64,000 nt of DNA from Candidatus Dadabacteria bacterium (GCA_026705445.1 JAPPAR010000022.1:1-64000), one strand, 5' to 3'; shown: positions 37,260 to 47,953, counted from the first letter of the stretch. A program made the numbers and translations. The notes: a model not told the origin generated them from the letters alone.

Positions 37260-39986
37260 TCAAGCCAGATCAGAGGGTGCCTGGGTGTGGATTTCCGTTT
37301 TCGGGAGAAGTTTAGTTTGCCTTTCAGATTCCTCGGGTCCGGGGTCGTAAAAAATTTCCTTTTCGTTCGCCAAAAACAGATCCTTCCATAGCGCGTACCC
37401 CTTTCTGTTCATGTGGAGACCGTCTTCGGTGAACAGTTCCTCCCTTATATTCCCGCTTTCATCCAGCATGTGGTCGTAAACATTCAGGTAAAAGGCATTT
37501 GGTTCTCTTGACAGGAACTGTCTTACGAGATCGTTTGACGCCTCGATTCTGTCAAGAAAATGAAATCTTACGGGGCTCGGCTTTATTGAAACGAACGTCA
37601 TTTTTGTGTTGGGATAGAACTCTCTGAAACGATAATAAAAATCCACAAAGAAATTCAGCACCTGTTTTGGCAGACATCCGTCTCCAATATCGTTATCGCC
37701 TGCGTAGAGAACCAGGGATTTAACGTCATTCGGTTTTATGAGCCGCTCGAAATAGTGCAGGCAGTAGGCGATTCTGGCGCCTCCGAAGCCAAGATTCAAG
37801 ACGTTGTAATCGAAGAAGTTCCTTGCCATGCCCCTCCAGAGGCGGAAACTTGAACTGCCATAAAATACCGTTGCGTTACTCTTTTTCCCGACATGGCGCC
37901 TCTCAAGCATCCTTACGTCCTGTTCAAACAGGTTTTTATCGATTACTGGGAGCTGTTTTTCGACTTGCTCGAAGGTTTTTAAGTTGATCTTGGTGGATTC
38001 CGCGCGCTTTGCCAGTCCCACTGCCTCTTCGACATATTTCCTGTACTCGGTTCCGTATTCCTTAATGAACTCAAAGAGCTTCTCTTTGTTATCCCCGGGA
38101 TTCCTTACATGATCGGATATCTTGAAAGGTTTTTTTATTGTCAGGGAGAACACGTTCTGGTTTATTCTCTTGTCAAAGTTCGCTACCGCTATGGGAACGA
38201 TATAAGGCTCAGGCGAAACGGATGCCGCCAGAAGAAAGGCGCCGAGCTTGAACGGACCGGGAGATTCCTCCGTCCTCATGCTGGTTCCCTCGGGGCTTAC
38301 TACTATGTTAAAGCCTTTTTTCAGATACTTCTCTGCGGTCCTGTAGAATTCTTCTCTCCACGCTTTCTTGCGTTCCGGGGTCTGCCCGACAGGGTTGGAT
38401 TCACCAGTGTAGACGTTAATATGTCCGAGTCTTCGGTAGTAGTATTCGTGTCCGTATTCTTCTGCTCTGGGGACGCGTACGACGCGTACCCCGGCCTCGC
38501 CGTACTTAGCGTAGAGAACCATCGAGCTTATGAAGTGGGAATCGAGCGTAATCTGAAAATTATTGGGAAGGGTATTGTAGGGATGGTTCACCAGGTGATT
38601 GTATATAAAGATGTGTCCCGGTTCATCGGGCAGATTCTCCCATCCTTCGATTACGTAAGGAGTGCTCTTGAAAACGCCCACGAACTGTTTGGCCGCCATG
38701 GTTCTTATCTCACTTGGAGAAAGCGATTCCGGTGCGGCGGTAACGGACTGATAGACGTTTTTTAGTCCCTCGAAAAAGTTGTATTCCTTGTAGATCTTTC
38801 CGAGAATATCAAGGCTGAGACGGGACAGCTCCCTCTCAAGGCTCTCTCCTTCTTTTTCCAGCCTGAACAGAAGCCGAAAAGCGTCATCCAGCGTAAGCGG
38901 GCTGTTTAGCAGGTGGGCGAGTTTATGGATGGGGGAGGTGACGCTTAACTGCATGGAGTTTTGCTCTATAAGGTTGCTTATAGCCAGTATTTCTCGTTCG
39001 TATCTTTGCGATATGAGCCCCGCGCGGGCATTTCGAAGCCGTATTGACACCAGCCATAAAAGTCTTCTGGCCAGAGCCAGGGCCAAGGTGGGATCCTGAT
39101 TCAGGATTTTATGAAGATTGCGGGCGCTTATGTGATAGATAACCGAATTTCTACTTGCAACAGCGGTGATGTCGTTTGATGTGGCGGGAGCGGCGCCCAT
39201 CCATCCGACCAGATATCCGGGGAGGTTAATCAGATGAAGCGCGGCGGATTCCTCAACTCCTCCCTGCGCCCCGTCGGGAGAGAAGCACAGTGCCGCCTTT
39301 CCGTAAGCCAGTATGTCTATTCCTTTGGGGGTGTCCCCCTGGTTGAATATGGGTTCGTTGTTTAGATAATATTTTTTCTGGGTCGCTTTTGCCAGCTGGC
39401 GCAGCGTCTTGTCGGGGAAAATCTCGAAAAAAGGAGATTGCCTGAGAAGCTGAAGCGGGTTAGGTACGGATATGTATCTCCCTGCTTGGGAAAAACCGCC
39501 CGTTTTTCCCGTTTCAATGTCCCAGTTTACGTTGTTGTATTCCGCAAGCTCGGCCCTGACATGTTTTAGAAGGTTTATGCTTTTGCCGAGAACGAAAAGC
39601 AGGAATTCGCGTCCCAGAAGGGGTTCTTGGTCAAAGAATTTTTCAAGATTCTGGTGACTCCACTTTAGCAGGACGCAGGGCCTCTCGCATGTGATCGTTG
39701 TGTAGTAGCGTTTGGGAGAGCGAAAGCCCGACCAGCCTGCGGGAGTGAATTTCTCGTCACTTCTCCCCACCGAGAATTCATTGGTTCTGTCTTCGACACT
39801 GATTGAGAAATTCACCAGGCCCTCTACGAGGAAGTAGAAAGAATGACTCGGTTCGAACTGTTTGGTGAGAACGTAGCGTTCCGGCACTTCTATCAGTTCG
39901 CCTATCTTAAGCAGGAAATCGGTTTTGTCTTTCTCGAAATTCGAAACGAACGGAAGTTCGCTGAATATCTCTCTTTTTTCCCACAT
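37260..39986 (-). CDS. Four-module protein: two cNMP-binding-like domains, acyltransferase, SGNH hydrolase
   Basis: 908 residues. Modules in order: a cNMP-binding-like domain (about 8-140), a second (about 180-315), a helical linker, a PlsC/LPLAT acyltransferase (about 440-630) with SPEGTSMR (564-571) and GPFKLGAF (577-584), then an SGNH/GDSL hydrolase (about 705-870) with FYGSSSF, NLGFGG, AGDNDIG and DGLHMN. The acyltransferase lacks the Asp of the usual HX4D motif: His464 is followed by Pro at +5. The hydrolase blocks look complete (Ser near 711, Asp855, His858). Such a chain could remove and re-add acyl groups under nucleotide control, but this is inference. No signal peptide or membrane helix is obvious. 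Confidence 0.85.
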   Translation of the reverse strand: MWEKREIFSELPFVSNFEKDKTDFLLKIGELIEVPERYVLTKQFEPSHSFYFLVEGLVNFSISVEDRTNEFSVGRSDEKFTPAGWSGFRSPKRYYTTITCERPCVLLKWSHQNLEKFFDQEPLLGREFLLFVLGKSINLLKHVRAELAEYNNVNWDIETGKTGGFSQAGRYISVPNPLQLLRQSPFFEIFPDKTLRQLAKATQKKYYLNNEPIFNQGDTPKGIDILAYGKAALCFSPDGAQGGVEESAALHLINLPGYLVGWMGAAPATSNDITAVASRNSVIYHISARNLHKILNQDPTLALALARRLLWLVSIRLRNARAGLISQRYEREILAISNLIEQNSMQLSVTSPIHKLAHLLNSPLTLDDAFRLLFRLEKEGESLERELSRLSLDILGKIYKEYNFFEGLKNVYQSVTAAPESLSPSEIRTMAAKQFVGVFKSTPYVIEGWENLPDEPGHIFIYNHLVNHPYNTLPNNFQITLDSHFISSMVLYAKYGEAGVRVVRVPRAEEYGHEYYYRRLGHINVYTGESNPVGQTPERKKAWREEFYRTAEKYLKKGFNIVVSPEGTSMRTEESPGPFKLGAFLLAASVSPEPYIVPIAVANFDKRINQNVFSLTIKKPFKISDHVRNPGDNKEKLFEFIKEYGTEYRKYVEEAVGLAKRAESTKINLKTFEQVEKQLPVIDKNLFEQDVRMLERRHVGKKSNATVFYGSSSFRLWRGMARNFFDYNVLNLGFGGARIAYCLHYFERLIKPNDVKSLVLYAGDNDIGDGCLPKQVLNFFVDFYYRFREFYPNTKMTFVSIKPSPVRFHFLDRIEASNDLVRQFLSREPNAFYLNVYDHMLDESGNIREELFTEDGLHMNRKGYALWKDLFLANEKEIFYDPGPEESERQTKLLPKTEIHTQAPSDLA

Positions 39987-40141
39987 AAAAACAAATCATA
40001 CCTTTTTTGTTGGCATAATATACTTTAATAGCCAGAAGTCGTCTGACCGTCCGGACAAGATCAAGGGCTTTTTCGCAATTTTGTTAAAAACAAATTACAT
40101 TGTTCGGAAAAACTGCAGAAACTTTTTCCAAGGAGACTCAG

Positions 40142-40444
40142 GTGATAAAACGTATGGTGATGTGGAAACTGAAGGATTCGCACGAAGGAATGAGCAAGGA
40201 TGAGCTCATTGCCAAGTTCAAACAGAAAGTAGAGGGATTGAAAAGCGCCGTTCCGGAGATAAAGACTATGGAGCTTGGCAAGAGTTTTAGTGAGCTTCCC
40301 GTCACGTACGATGTAGCTCTCTATTCTGAGTTCGACTCGAAGGAAGATTATGAAGTTTTCCTGAAGCATCCCGAGCACATGAAGGTCGGAAAGTTCATCC
40401 GGCAGATAAGAACGGACGTGGCTCTTGTCGAATACGAAACGTGA
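40142..40444 (+). CDS. Dabb (stress-responsive A/B barrel) protein, copy 1
   Basis: Dimeric alpha/beta-barrel family (Dabb) of 100 residues starting at GTG 40142, placed 6 bases after AAGGAG. A longer frame from 40100 exists, but copy 2 starts at the same aligned GTG, so the short form is preferred. It begins IKRMVMWKLKDS, the usual Dabb (V)-M-W/F-K start. Substrate unknown. Downstream lies a copy of the last 24 codons of tsaD. Confidence 0.85.
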   Translation: MIKRMVMWKLKDSHEGMSKDELIAKFKQKVEGLKSAVPEIKTMELGKSFSELPVTYDVALYSEFDSKEDYEVFLKHPEHMKVGKFIRQIRTDVALVEYET

Positions 40445-40506
40445 TTTTCTTGGGTCCGCCTTGCCGTTGAATAAGGGGATATATCGAGCACAGACACCCT
40501 GTTATC
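40435..40506 (-). pseudogene. Fossil of the tsaD 3' end
   Basis: On the minus strand 24 codons read DNRVSVLDISPYSTARR then TQENHVS. The true TsaD C-terminus (41004-40933) reads the same except for V/A, T/S and E/K. The stop codon TAG has become TAT. The fragment has no upstream coding part and is a by-product of the Dabb duplication. Confidence 0.8.
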
Positions 40507-40620
40507 CGCTTTTACCGGCATAATATGTACTCTGTTGTCAAAAGCCGGATAGCTGCCTAGGCAGGATGGAGGATTTTTCGCAATTCCAGAAAAAATAGTT
40601 TATACTGCTTGGTACGGATA

Positions 40621-41004
40621 TTTTTCCAAGGAGACCTAAGTGATAAAGCATATAGTGATGTGGAAGATCAAGGATTCGCACGAAGGTGCGGACAAGGGTG
40701 AGCTCATGGACAGGATCAAGGAGGAACTCGAAGGGCTCAAAAATGTCATTCCGGAGATAAAGACAATGGAGATCGGCAGGAATTCTAACGAGCTTCCCAC
40801 ATCGTTTGATATCGCTCTTTATTCAGAGTTCGAATCGCAGGAAGATCTTGAGATCTACAAGGAGCATCCCGAGCACCAGAAGGTCGCGCAGTTCGTTCGG
40901 CAGGTAGCTATGGATGCGGTTGTTGTCGACTACGAAACATGATTTTTCTGGCTCCGTCTAGCGGTTGAATAAGGAGATATATCAAGTGCGGACACCCTGT
41001 TATC
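40621..41004. repeat. Tandem duplication unit, copy 2
   Basis: Copy that retains the intact convergent overlap between a Dabb gene and tsaD; likely the ancestral position. See copy 1 at 40123. Confidence 0.85.
40640..40942 (+). CDS. Dabb (stress-responsive A/B barrel) protein, copy 2
   Basis: Dabb family, 100 residues from GTG 40640, with AAGGAG upstream. Aligns to copy 1 without gaps; shared blocks include KDSHEG, PEIKTME and ALYSEF. The 3' end overlaps the tsaD stop on the opposite strand by 13 bp. The two copies have diverged at many residues, so both may be functional. A TATACT element at about 40600 could be a -10 for this copy. Confidence 0.85.
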   Translation: MIKHIVMWKIKDSHEGADKGELMDRIKEELEGLKNVIPEIKTMEIGRNSNELPTSFDIALYSEFESQEDLEIYKEHPEHQKVAQFVRQVAMDAVVVDYET

Positions 41005-41949
41005 TGTGTACATATGGTAACCGAGCGTGGCTATCATGGCCGCGTTATCAGTGCAAAGAGCGGGCGAGGGGATAAAAACATTTATTCCTTTGCTTCTTAT
41101 TCTCTCTTCGCTTAGCTGCCTTAACCTTGAGTTGCAGGCTACCCCGCCTGCTAAAACAACGCTCCCCACTCCGTTTTTCCTCGCGGCATTAAGCGTTTTG
41201 TCAATAAGAGTTTCCACTATGGCTTCCTGATACCCGGCGCATACGTCAAAGAGGTTCTCTTCGCTTTTAACCGGGTTTTTCCTTATGTGGTTAAGAAGAG
41301 CGGTTTTAAGCCCGCTGAAACTGAAATCAGGGGATTCATTGTTAAACGGTCTTGGAAAACTGATGGCGTCGGGGTCGCCGTTTTTTGAAAGCCTGTCTAT
41401 TTCGACTCCTCCGGGATATCCGAGCCCGAGAGCCTTCGCTCCTTTGTCAAACGCCTCCCCCGCGGCATCGTCTCTCGTGCTTCCGAGCAGTTCGAAGTCA
41501 AGAAACCCCCTTACCATGTAAAGGTTCGTGTGTCCTCCGGAAACTATGAGTGCGACAAACGGGAAATCAATTTCGTTCTCCAGATGCGCCACCGCTATGT
41601 GCGATTCCAGATGGTTTACTCCCACAAGGGGTTTCCCATGGGAGAACGCAAGGGCCTTCGCGGTCGAAATTCCGACCATGAGCGAACCTATGAGCCCGGG
41701 TCCCTGGGTTACCGCTATGGCTTCAACTTCCCCCGCTGAAGTCTCGGCAGTCTCGAGCGCTTGATTGATTACCTGGAGGATTATTTCCGTGTGCATGCGC
41801 GACGCTATCTCCGGGACGACTCCGCCAAAGGCGTTATGAACGTCGATTTGAGAGGAAACCACATTTGAGAGCATCTGTTTTCCGTCTCTCACCACTGCTG
41901 CGGAAGTCTCGTCGCATGACGTCTCAATACCCAAAATGAGATAAGACAT
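40930..41949 (-). CDS. tsaD: tRNA N6-threonylcarbamoyladenosine transferase TsaD
   Basis: Transfers threonylcarbamoyl to A37 of ANN-decoding tRNAs. ATG 41949 (GAGG upstream) gives 339 residues starting LILGIETSCDETSAAVV; a longer frame to 41991 adds 14 unlikely residues. Metal-binding His of the HTEII segment and HMESH-like block (NHLESHIAVAH), plus VSGGHTNL and the late LAGGVACN are present. It is convergent with, and overlaps, the second Dabb gene. Confidence 0.95.
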   Translation of the reverse strand: MSYLILGIETSCDETSAAVVRDGKQMLSNVVSSQIDVHNAFGGVVPEIASRMHTEIILQVINQALETAETSAGEVEAIAVTQGPGLIGSLMVGISTAKALAFSHGKPLVGVNHLESHIAVAHLENEIDFPFVALIVSGGHTNLYMVRGFLDFELLGSTRDDAAGEAFDKGAKALGLGYPGGVEIDRLSKNGDPDAISFPRPFNNESPDFSFSGLKTALLNHIRKNPVKSEENLFDVCAGYQEAIVETLIDKTLNAARKNGVGSVVLAGGVACNSRLRQLSEERIRSKGINVFIPSPALCTDNAAMIATLGYHMYTDNRVSALDISPYSTARRSQKNHVS

Positions 41950-42102
41950 AAACCGGACCTCTTTGATAAACTGGACAATAACTTTACCCAAGTGTTCAAT
42001 TTAGTGAACGGGAATGGCTTTCGGTTTTACCCAGTTTCCATGAGAAGGTGTTCCGGTTAGCATTCGGTGGGTTGTGAGTGTTTTTATATTGTAGAGGTTT
42101 TG

Positions 42103-43344
42103 ATGCCGAAGATCTTCAGGGTGCTGATTCCATCTCTTTTTATTTTTCTGTTGTCTGCCTGCGGCTGCGGGGAAAGAACCGCCCCAGACGAGCGTGTTGA
42201 GATTCCACCAGAATCGATATCCGAGGAACCTCATCCGGAACCAATGCCTACTGAAACTCCTGGGGAAACAGCGCCCCCGGAGATTCCCGTGGACCCAATG
42301 CTCTCGGGCATATCCCTTCCCGAGGGTTTTTCGATCTCCCTTTATTCAAACGAAGTGCCCGGTGCACGCTCGCTTGCTCTTGGAGCCGATGGCACATTGT
42401 TTATCGGTACTAGGTCTAAAACCGTGTATGCCCTTAGCGATACGGACGGTGATAACTACGCCGAAACTGTCCATATAATTGCGGACAACCTCAATACTCC
42501 AAACGGTGTTGCGTTTCGGGACGGGGCACTTTATGTCGCGGAAATAAGCCGGATTCTCCGCTATGACGGAATCGAAAGCCGTCTCTCATCTCCTCCAGTC
42601 CCCGTAGTCGTCATTGATACGCTTCTCAGGGATACGCATCATGGGTGGAAATTCATCCGGTTCGGACCGGACGGAAAACTCTATGTTCCGGTCGGAGCGC
42701 CGTGCAACGTCTGCAAAAGGGGCGACGAGCGTTACGCAGCGATCCTGAGGGTCAATCCCGATGGAACGAATCTTGAGGTTTTCGCCCATGGAGTGAGAAA
42801 CACCGTGGGTTTTGACTGGCATCCGGAATCTGGTGTGCTTTGGTTTACAGATAACGGAAGGGATAACATCAGCAGAGACCAGCGAATTAATGATAACAGC
42901 CCTCCGGACGAACTTAACCGTGCCGGGGAAGCCGGACTTCATTTCGGTTTTCCCTACTGCCACGGGACAGATGTTCAGGATCCGCAGTTCGGTTCGGAGC
43001 GCGGCTGCGATGAATTTACTCCTCCCCAGTGGGAGTTCCCCGCGCACGTTGCGGCGCTTGGCATGCGGTTCTATACGGGTTTCATGTTCCCCGCATCTTG
43101 GAAAAACGTGATTTTCATCGCGGAGCACGGCTCATGGAACAGAAGCGTGCCCATAGGTTACAGAGTGACATCAGTGCGCCTTGACGAATCGGGGAACGCG
43201 GCTTCATACGATGTGTTCGCACATGGGTGGCTTGGGAGTGACGGAACTGCTTGGGGAAGGCCGGTTGACGTTCTGGTTGCCCCCGACGGAGCACTGCTCG
43301 TATCCGATGACCGCAGGGGAGCCGTTTACAGGATTTCCCGCTGA
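42103..43344 (+). CDS. Sorbosone/glucose dehydrogenase-like lipoprotein (beta-propeller)
   Basis: From ATG 42103, 413 residues. The signal peptide ends in LLSACGCG, a lipobox. A Pro/Glu-rich spacer (about 30-65) is followed by a six-bladed propeller of the GSDH/YliI soluble aldose dehydrogenase class: LSGISLPEGF, ARSLALGADGTLFIGTR, TPNGVAFRDGALYV, VRNTVGFDWHPESG, WFTDNGRD, and EHGSWNR. The family uses PQQ to oxidise sugars at the cell surface. No PQQ biosynthesis genes are in the window. Confidence 0.85.
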   Translation: MPKIFRVLIPSLFIFLLSACGCGERTAPDERVEIPPESISEEPHPEPMPTETPGETAPPEIPVDPMLSGISLPEGFSISLYSNEVPGARSLALGADGTLFIGTRSKTVYALSDTDGDNYAETVHIIADNLNTPNGVAFRDGALYVAEISRILRYDGIESRLSSPPVPVVVIDTLLRDTHHGWKFIRFGPDGKLYVPVGAPCNVCKRGDERYAAILRVNPDGTNLEVFAHGVRNTVGFDWHPESGVLWFTDNGRDNISRDQRINDNSPPDELNRAGEAGLHFGFPYCHGTDVQDPQFGSERGCDEFTPPQWEFPAHVAALGMRFYTGFMFPASWKNVIFIAEHGSWNRSVPIGYRVTSVRLDESGNAASYDVFAHGWLGSDGTAWGRPVDVLVAPDGALLVSDDRRGAVYRISR

Positions 43345-43474
43345 CAGATTGCAGCATCGCCGAAGCCTTTTTGTTATCTGTAGTTTCGAGTTCTAAACGC
43401 AACTATATCCTGCATTGCGGGTGTTGTTCCAAAGAGCAAACGTTTGGTCTTCAAAAAAAGCTTCCCAATCGATA

Positions 43475-43503
43475 TTGCCATGTACCGCCACATGGTATAT
43501 ACT
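43475..43503 (+). promoter_or_regulatory. Sigma-70 promoter of vapBC
   Basis: TTGCCA (43475-43480), 17-bp spacer, TATACT (43498-43503). The -10 lies inside the operator palindrome, as expected for an autorepressed toxin-antitoxin promoter. Confidence 0.75.
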
Positions 43504-43514
43504 GTGATATATCA
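43493..43514. promoter_or_regulatory. Probable VapB/VapBC operator
   Basis: TGGTATAT-N6-ATATATCA, an 8-bp inverted repeat with one mismatch, overlapping the -10 and ending 15 bp before the vapB start. Autoregulation of VapBC through such sites is well known; this site itself is inferred. Confidence 0.6.
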
Positions 43515-43529
43515 ATACAGGAGGTGACC

Positions 43530-43769
43530 ATGCCCACTGCAAAAATCTTTAAAAATGGTCGTAGCCAAGCCGTTCGCATTCCGAAGGATTTTGCTTTTGA
43601 GGGAGTGACCGAACTGACCGTGAGGAAGGCGGGTCAGAAACTGATCCTGGAACCCGTACGCAAGTCCTGGTTGACTCTGAATGAAGAAAGCGAACCGGTA
43701 GGCGATGATTTCCTGGCAGAGCGTCCAGATTTGTTCGCGATTGACGAAAGCCGGGGAAAATTTGAATGA
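43530..43769 (+). CDS. vapB: VapB antitoxin (AbrB/SpoVT type)
   Basis: Antitoxin of 79 residues. The N-terminal swapped-hairpin DNA-binding domain reads AKIFKNGRSQAVRIPKDFAF, typical of VapB/MazE-like proteins. The C-terminal half (DDFLAERPDLFAIDESRGKFE) would wrap VapC. ATG 43530 follows GGAGG at 5-bp spacing; an upstream in-frame reading is rejected. The stop overlaps vapC by ATGA. Confidence 0.9.
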   Translation: MPTAKIFKNGRSQAVRIPKDFAFEGVTELTVRKAGQKLILEPVRKSWLTLNEESEPVGDDFLAERPDLFAIDESRGKFE

Positions 43770-44176
43770 CCTACATGCTTGACACCAATATCTGCAGTTA
43801 CATAATGCGGCAACATTCGCGGTCTATTCTGGAGACCCTTGAGAACCGGGCCGCTGAGGGCCACATTCTCTGCATGTCAGTTATCACCTACCAGGAGTTG
43901 CGGTTTGGTGCCGAGCGCGTCGGTTCCGCAAAATACCACGCGCGCATTGATAAGGTCTGCGAACGCCTTGATTACGTGGCCGACTGGACGACTGAATGCG
44001 CGGACCGATTCGCCGTTACGCAGTCGTCGCTGCTCAGAAAAGGAAGCCCCATCGGATTTGCTGATGCGATGATCGCTTCCCATGCCCTTATAATTAACGC
44101 TACGCTTGTAACCAACAACCAGAAGCATTTTTCCCAGGTGGAAGATCTCCGGCTGGAAAACTGGTTCTCCGCCTGA
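43766..44176 (+). CDS. vapC: VapC toxin, PIN-domain ribonuclease
   Basis: PIN-domain endoribonuclease of 136 residues, neutralised by VapB. Acidic active-site residues are visible: Asp6 in MLDTN, Glu44 in TYQEL, Asp100 in GFADAMIASH, and the TNNQKHF block near 116-122, where the fourth acidic position is Asn. It starts inside the vapB stop. VapC enzymes commonly cut tRNA or rRNA; the target is not known here. Confidence 0.92.
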   Translation: MTYMLDTNICSYIMRQHSRSILETLENRAAEGHILCMSVITYQELRFGAERVGSAKYHARIDKVCERLDYVADWTTECADRFAVTQSSLLRKGSPIGFADAMIASHALIINATLVTNNQKHFSQVEDLRLENWFSA

Positions 44177-46295
<2,119 letters not shown>

Positions 46296-46363
46296 GCTGA
46301 CCGGCAGCTATATGAGTATTGACAAGGCTGTCTTTTCTTTGACGGTATGTCAGTAAGGATGTT

Positions 46364-46597
46364 ATGGATAGCGTCTTCACGATTGAAGCCAAGTGGCATG
46401 AAGATATGTGGGTTGCGACAAGTGAGGGTATACCTGGACTAGCAGTTGAAGCACGCAATTTGAATGAGCTTTGCAATCTTCTGAATGTGATTGTCCCTGA
46501 ATTACTGGAGGAGAATTCTCATCTTGTCGAACAGAAAGACTCGCCGGTCATTTTAAATGCTCATCTTGGAGATTCCAGCAGTTTTGTGAATGGGTGA
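46364..46597 (+). CDS. HicB-like DUF1902 small protein
   Basis: Protein of 77 residues with the HicB/DUF1902 pattern: FTIEAKWHEDMWVATSEGIPGLAVEARNL. HicB-type proteins are usually antitoxins, but no HicA (double-stranded RNA-binding) partner is adjacent. It overlaps the start of the truncated restriction gene by 8 bp. Confidence 0.7.
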   Translation: MDSVFTIEAKWHEDMWVATSEGIPGLAVEARNLNELCNLLNVIVPELLEENSHLVEQKDSPVILNAHLGDSSSFVNG

Positions 46598-46982
46598 TTT
46601 TTTAACTGTGGATAACGGGAAACCTTTTCGTGGAAGTCTTTTTTCTCATGATTTTCTCAGTCAGTCTATAAGCGAACTGCCCGACTGGAAAGATCTTGAT
46701 TCTGATTCGGTAGAAAGTTTTTATGAATCCCTAAGGGAGATATTCAGCAGGTTTCCTGTCGGACAGAAACCCAACGAAAGCCAGACGGAAACAGACCTGA
46801 TCTGGCCCATGCTCGAATGCCTCGGCTGGGCATCAAGTCTGAGACAGCAGAATCTTGCCGCACAGGGAAGACAGGATGTGCCCGACGGTCTCCTGTTCGC
46901 GGATGAATCGGACAAGGAGCAGGCCAACAGCTTCGCTGAAGAATGGAAGCGTTACCAGTTCGGTCTCGCAGTGGTTGAATAG
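46590..46982 (+). pseudogene. Truncated N-terminal part of a Type IIG-like restriction-modification protein
   Basis: 130 residues that read like the N-terminal segment of a large methylase-endonuclease: QTETDLIWPMLECLGWAS, RQQNLAAQGRQDVPDG and EEWKRYQFGLAVVE. In intact homologues this segment normally continues (about ...VESKRW...) into a nuclease and methylase; here a TAG follows the VVE and no later homology is apparent. It is most likely a remnant. Not a functional enzyme by itself. Confidence 0.6.
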
Positions 46983-47341
46983 ACATATGCCAGCAGACGG
47001 GGAGTCCGATATAGCAGGGTTCCTATCCACATTAGGTTACCTATGCCACAGACTGAGGGAAAGAAAACTTGCCGCTCGACATCTTATTTTTCTCAAGGTT
47101 GTATTTTACGGAGGGCTTCTTCAGGCAGCTAAGTCTGATCTTTGCTCCTTGTGTTTCCGGTCAAGTGCCACCGTATGAGCATGCATGATGATTGTACGAG
47201 TTATAGGGAATATGTTCAGCCATTCAAGGGAAGCTGTGGATTTGCTGGGAAAGACAACCATCCCCTTGTGCAGCTTTACAACGACGGAACCCTTCAGTTG
47301 GCCTTAACACTGCTTATTGAGAAATGGAGCGAGCTTCGGGG
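46983..47341. other. Gap after the truncated restriction gene, nothing recognised
   Basis: About 360 bp. Two short open frames (46987 onward, 47184 onward) have no recognisable product and may be decayed restriction-modification DNA. I see no RNA gene or repeat. Confidence 0.4.
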
Positions 47342-47953
47342 TCAGAGGGACGTTTCGCTTTTTATACCGTTTTCGACATCTGAAATCGTCTTTTTCAGTT
47401 CCGCATAACGGCATCTGCGCGGTGAGAGCTTTTCAAGAGAACTCAAACGAATGGTTTTCTGCTCGGGAACTTCTCGATCAAGCACCTCCGTTGGAAGAAC
47501 ATAGAAATCCCACTTGCTTGTATCAAGTGAGTGAAGAGGCTTTTCCCCTGTGAAAACGCAGAATATGTAGATATCAGCCCAACGCTTGACGCCTTCTCTG
47601 TATTCTCCGGTTTCGGCGTTCCAGCTTCTGTGAGGAGCAATGCCGAACTCAATAACGGAGGGTTTGGCTTGTTCCCACGACTGCACGTACGCGGAACTTT
47701 TGACTTCAATTGAGCTGCCGGATGCCATGCGGATATCAGACTCATCCCACTCTCTTCTCGGTTTTCTTTGGAGATCCAGTGCCATGGCGACGAGAAATTC
47801 TGCCATGATGCCGCGAGAGGTGTTGTCAAGAAGCGCCGAACCTTGCCACCTCCAGTAATCAATCAGCAGCAGCGGTTGCGTGATCCCCGGCCCGTGAAAC
47901 GGTTCCTTGCCATTAAGCAGCTCGATTTCGTGCTGGGGCAACCCGTCATTCAT
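47342..47953 (-). CDS. PD-(D/E)xK endonuclease-like protein
   Basis: From ATG 47953, 203 residues; the frame extends to 48001 but adds an unlikely start. The nuclease core is Asp73 in ESDIRM and Glu83/Lys85 in SSIEVKSSAYVQSWEQ, with an upstream Glu52 in IMAEFLVAMAL. This matches the layout of a restriction-endonuclease-like fold. No methylase partner is intact next to it. It may be an orphan of the same former restriction locus. Confidence 0.7.
   Translation of the reverse strand: MNDGLPQHEIELLNGKEPFHGPGITQPLLLIDYWRWQGSALLDNTSRGIMAEFLVAMALDLQRKPRREWDESDIRMASGSSIEVKSSAYVQSWEQAKPSVIEFGIAPHRSWNAETGEYREGVKRWADIYIFCVFTGEKPLHSLDTSKWDFYVLPTEVLDREVPEQKTIRLSSLEKLSPRRCRYAELKKTISDVENGIKSETSL

Larger units (their letters stand above)
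40123..40506. repeat. Tandem duplication unit, copy 1
   Basis: Aligns base by base with 40621-41004 (constant 498-bp offset), from TTTTTCCAAGGAGAC to GACACCCTGTTATC. It covers a Dabb gene and a fossil of the tsaD 3' end. A further shared block, TTTCGCAATT, lies upstream (40071 and 40576) at an offset of 505. Confidence 0.85.

Noticed and set aside
38109-38765. 218-codon plus-strand frame inside the 908-residue gene
   Set aside because: Opposite strand of the acyltransferase motif region; no ribosome site or recognised product.
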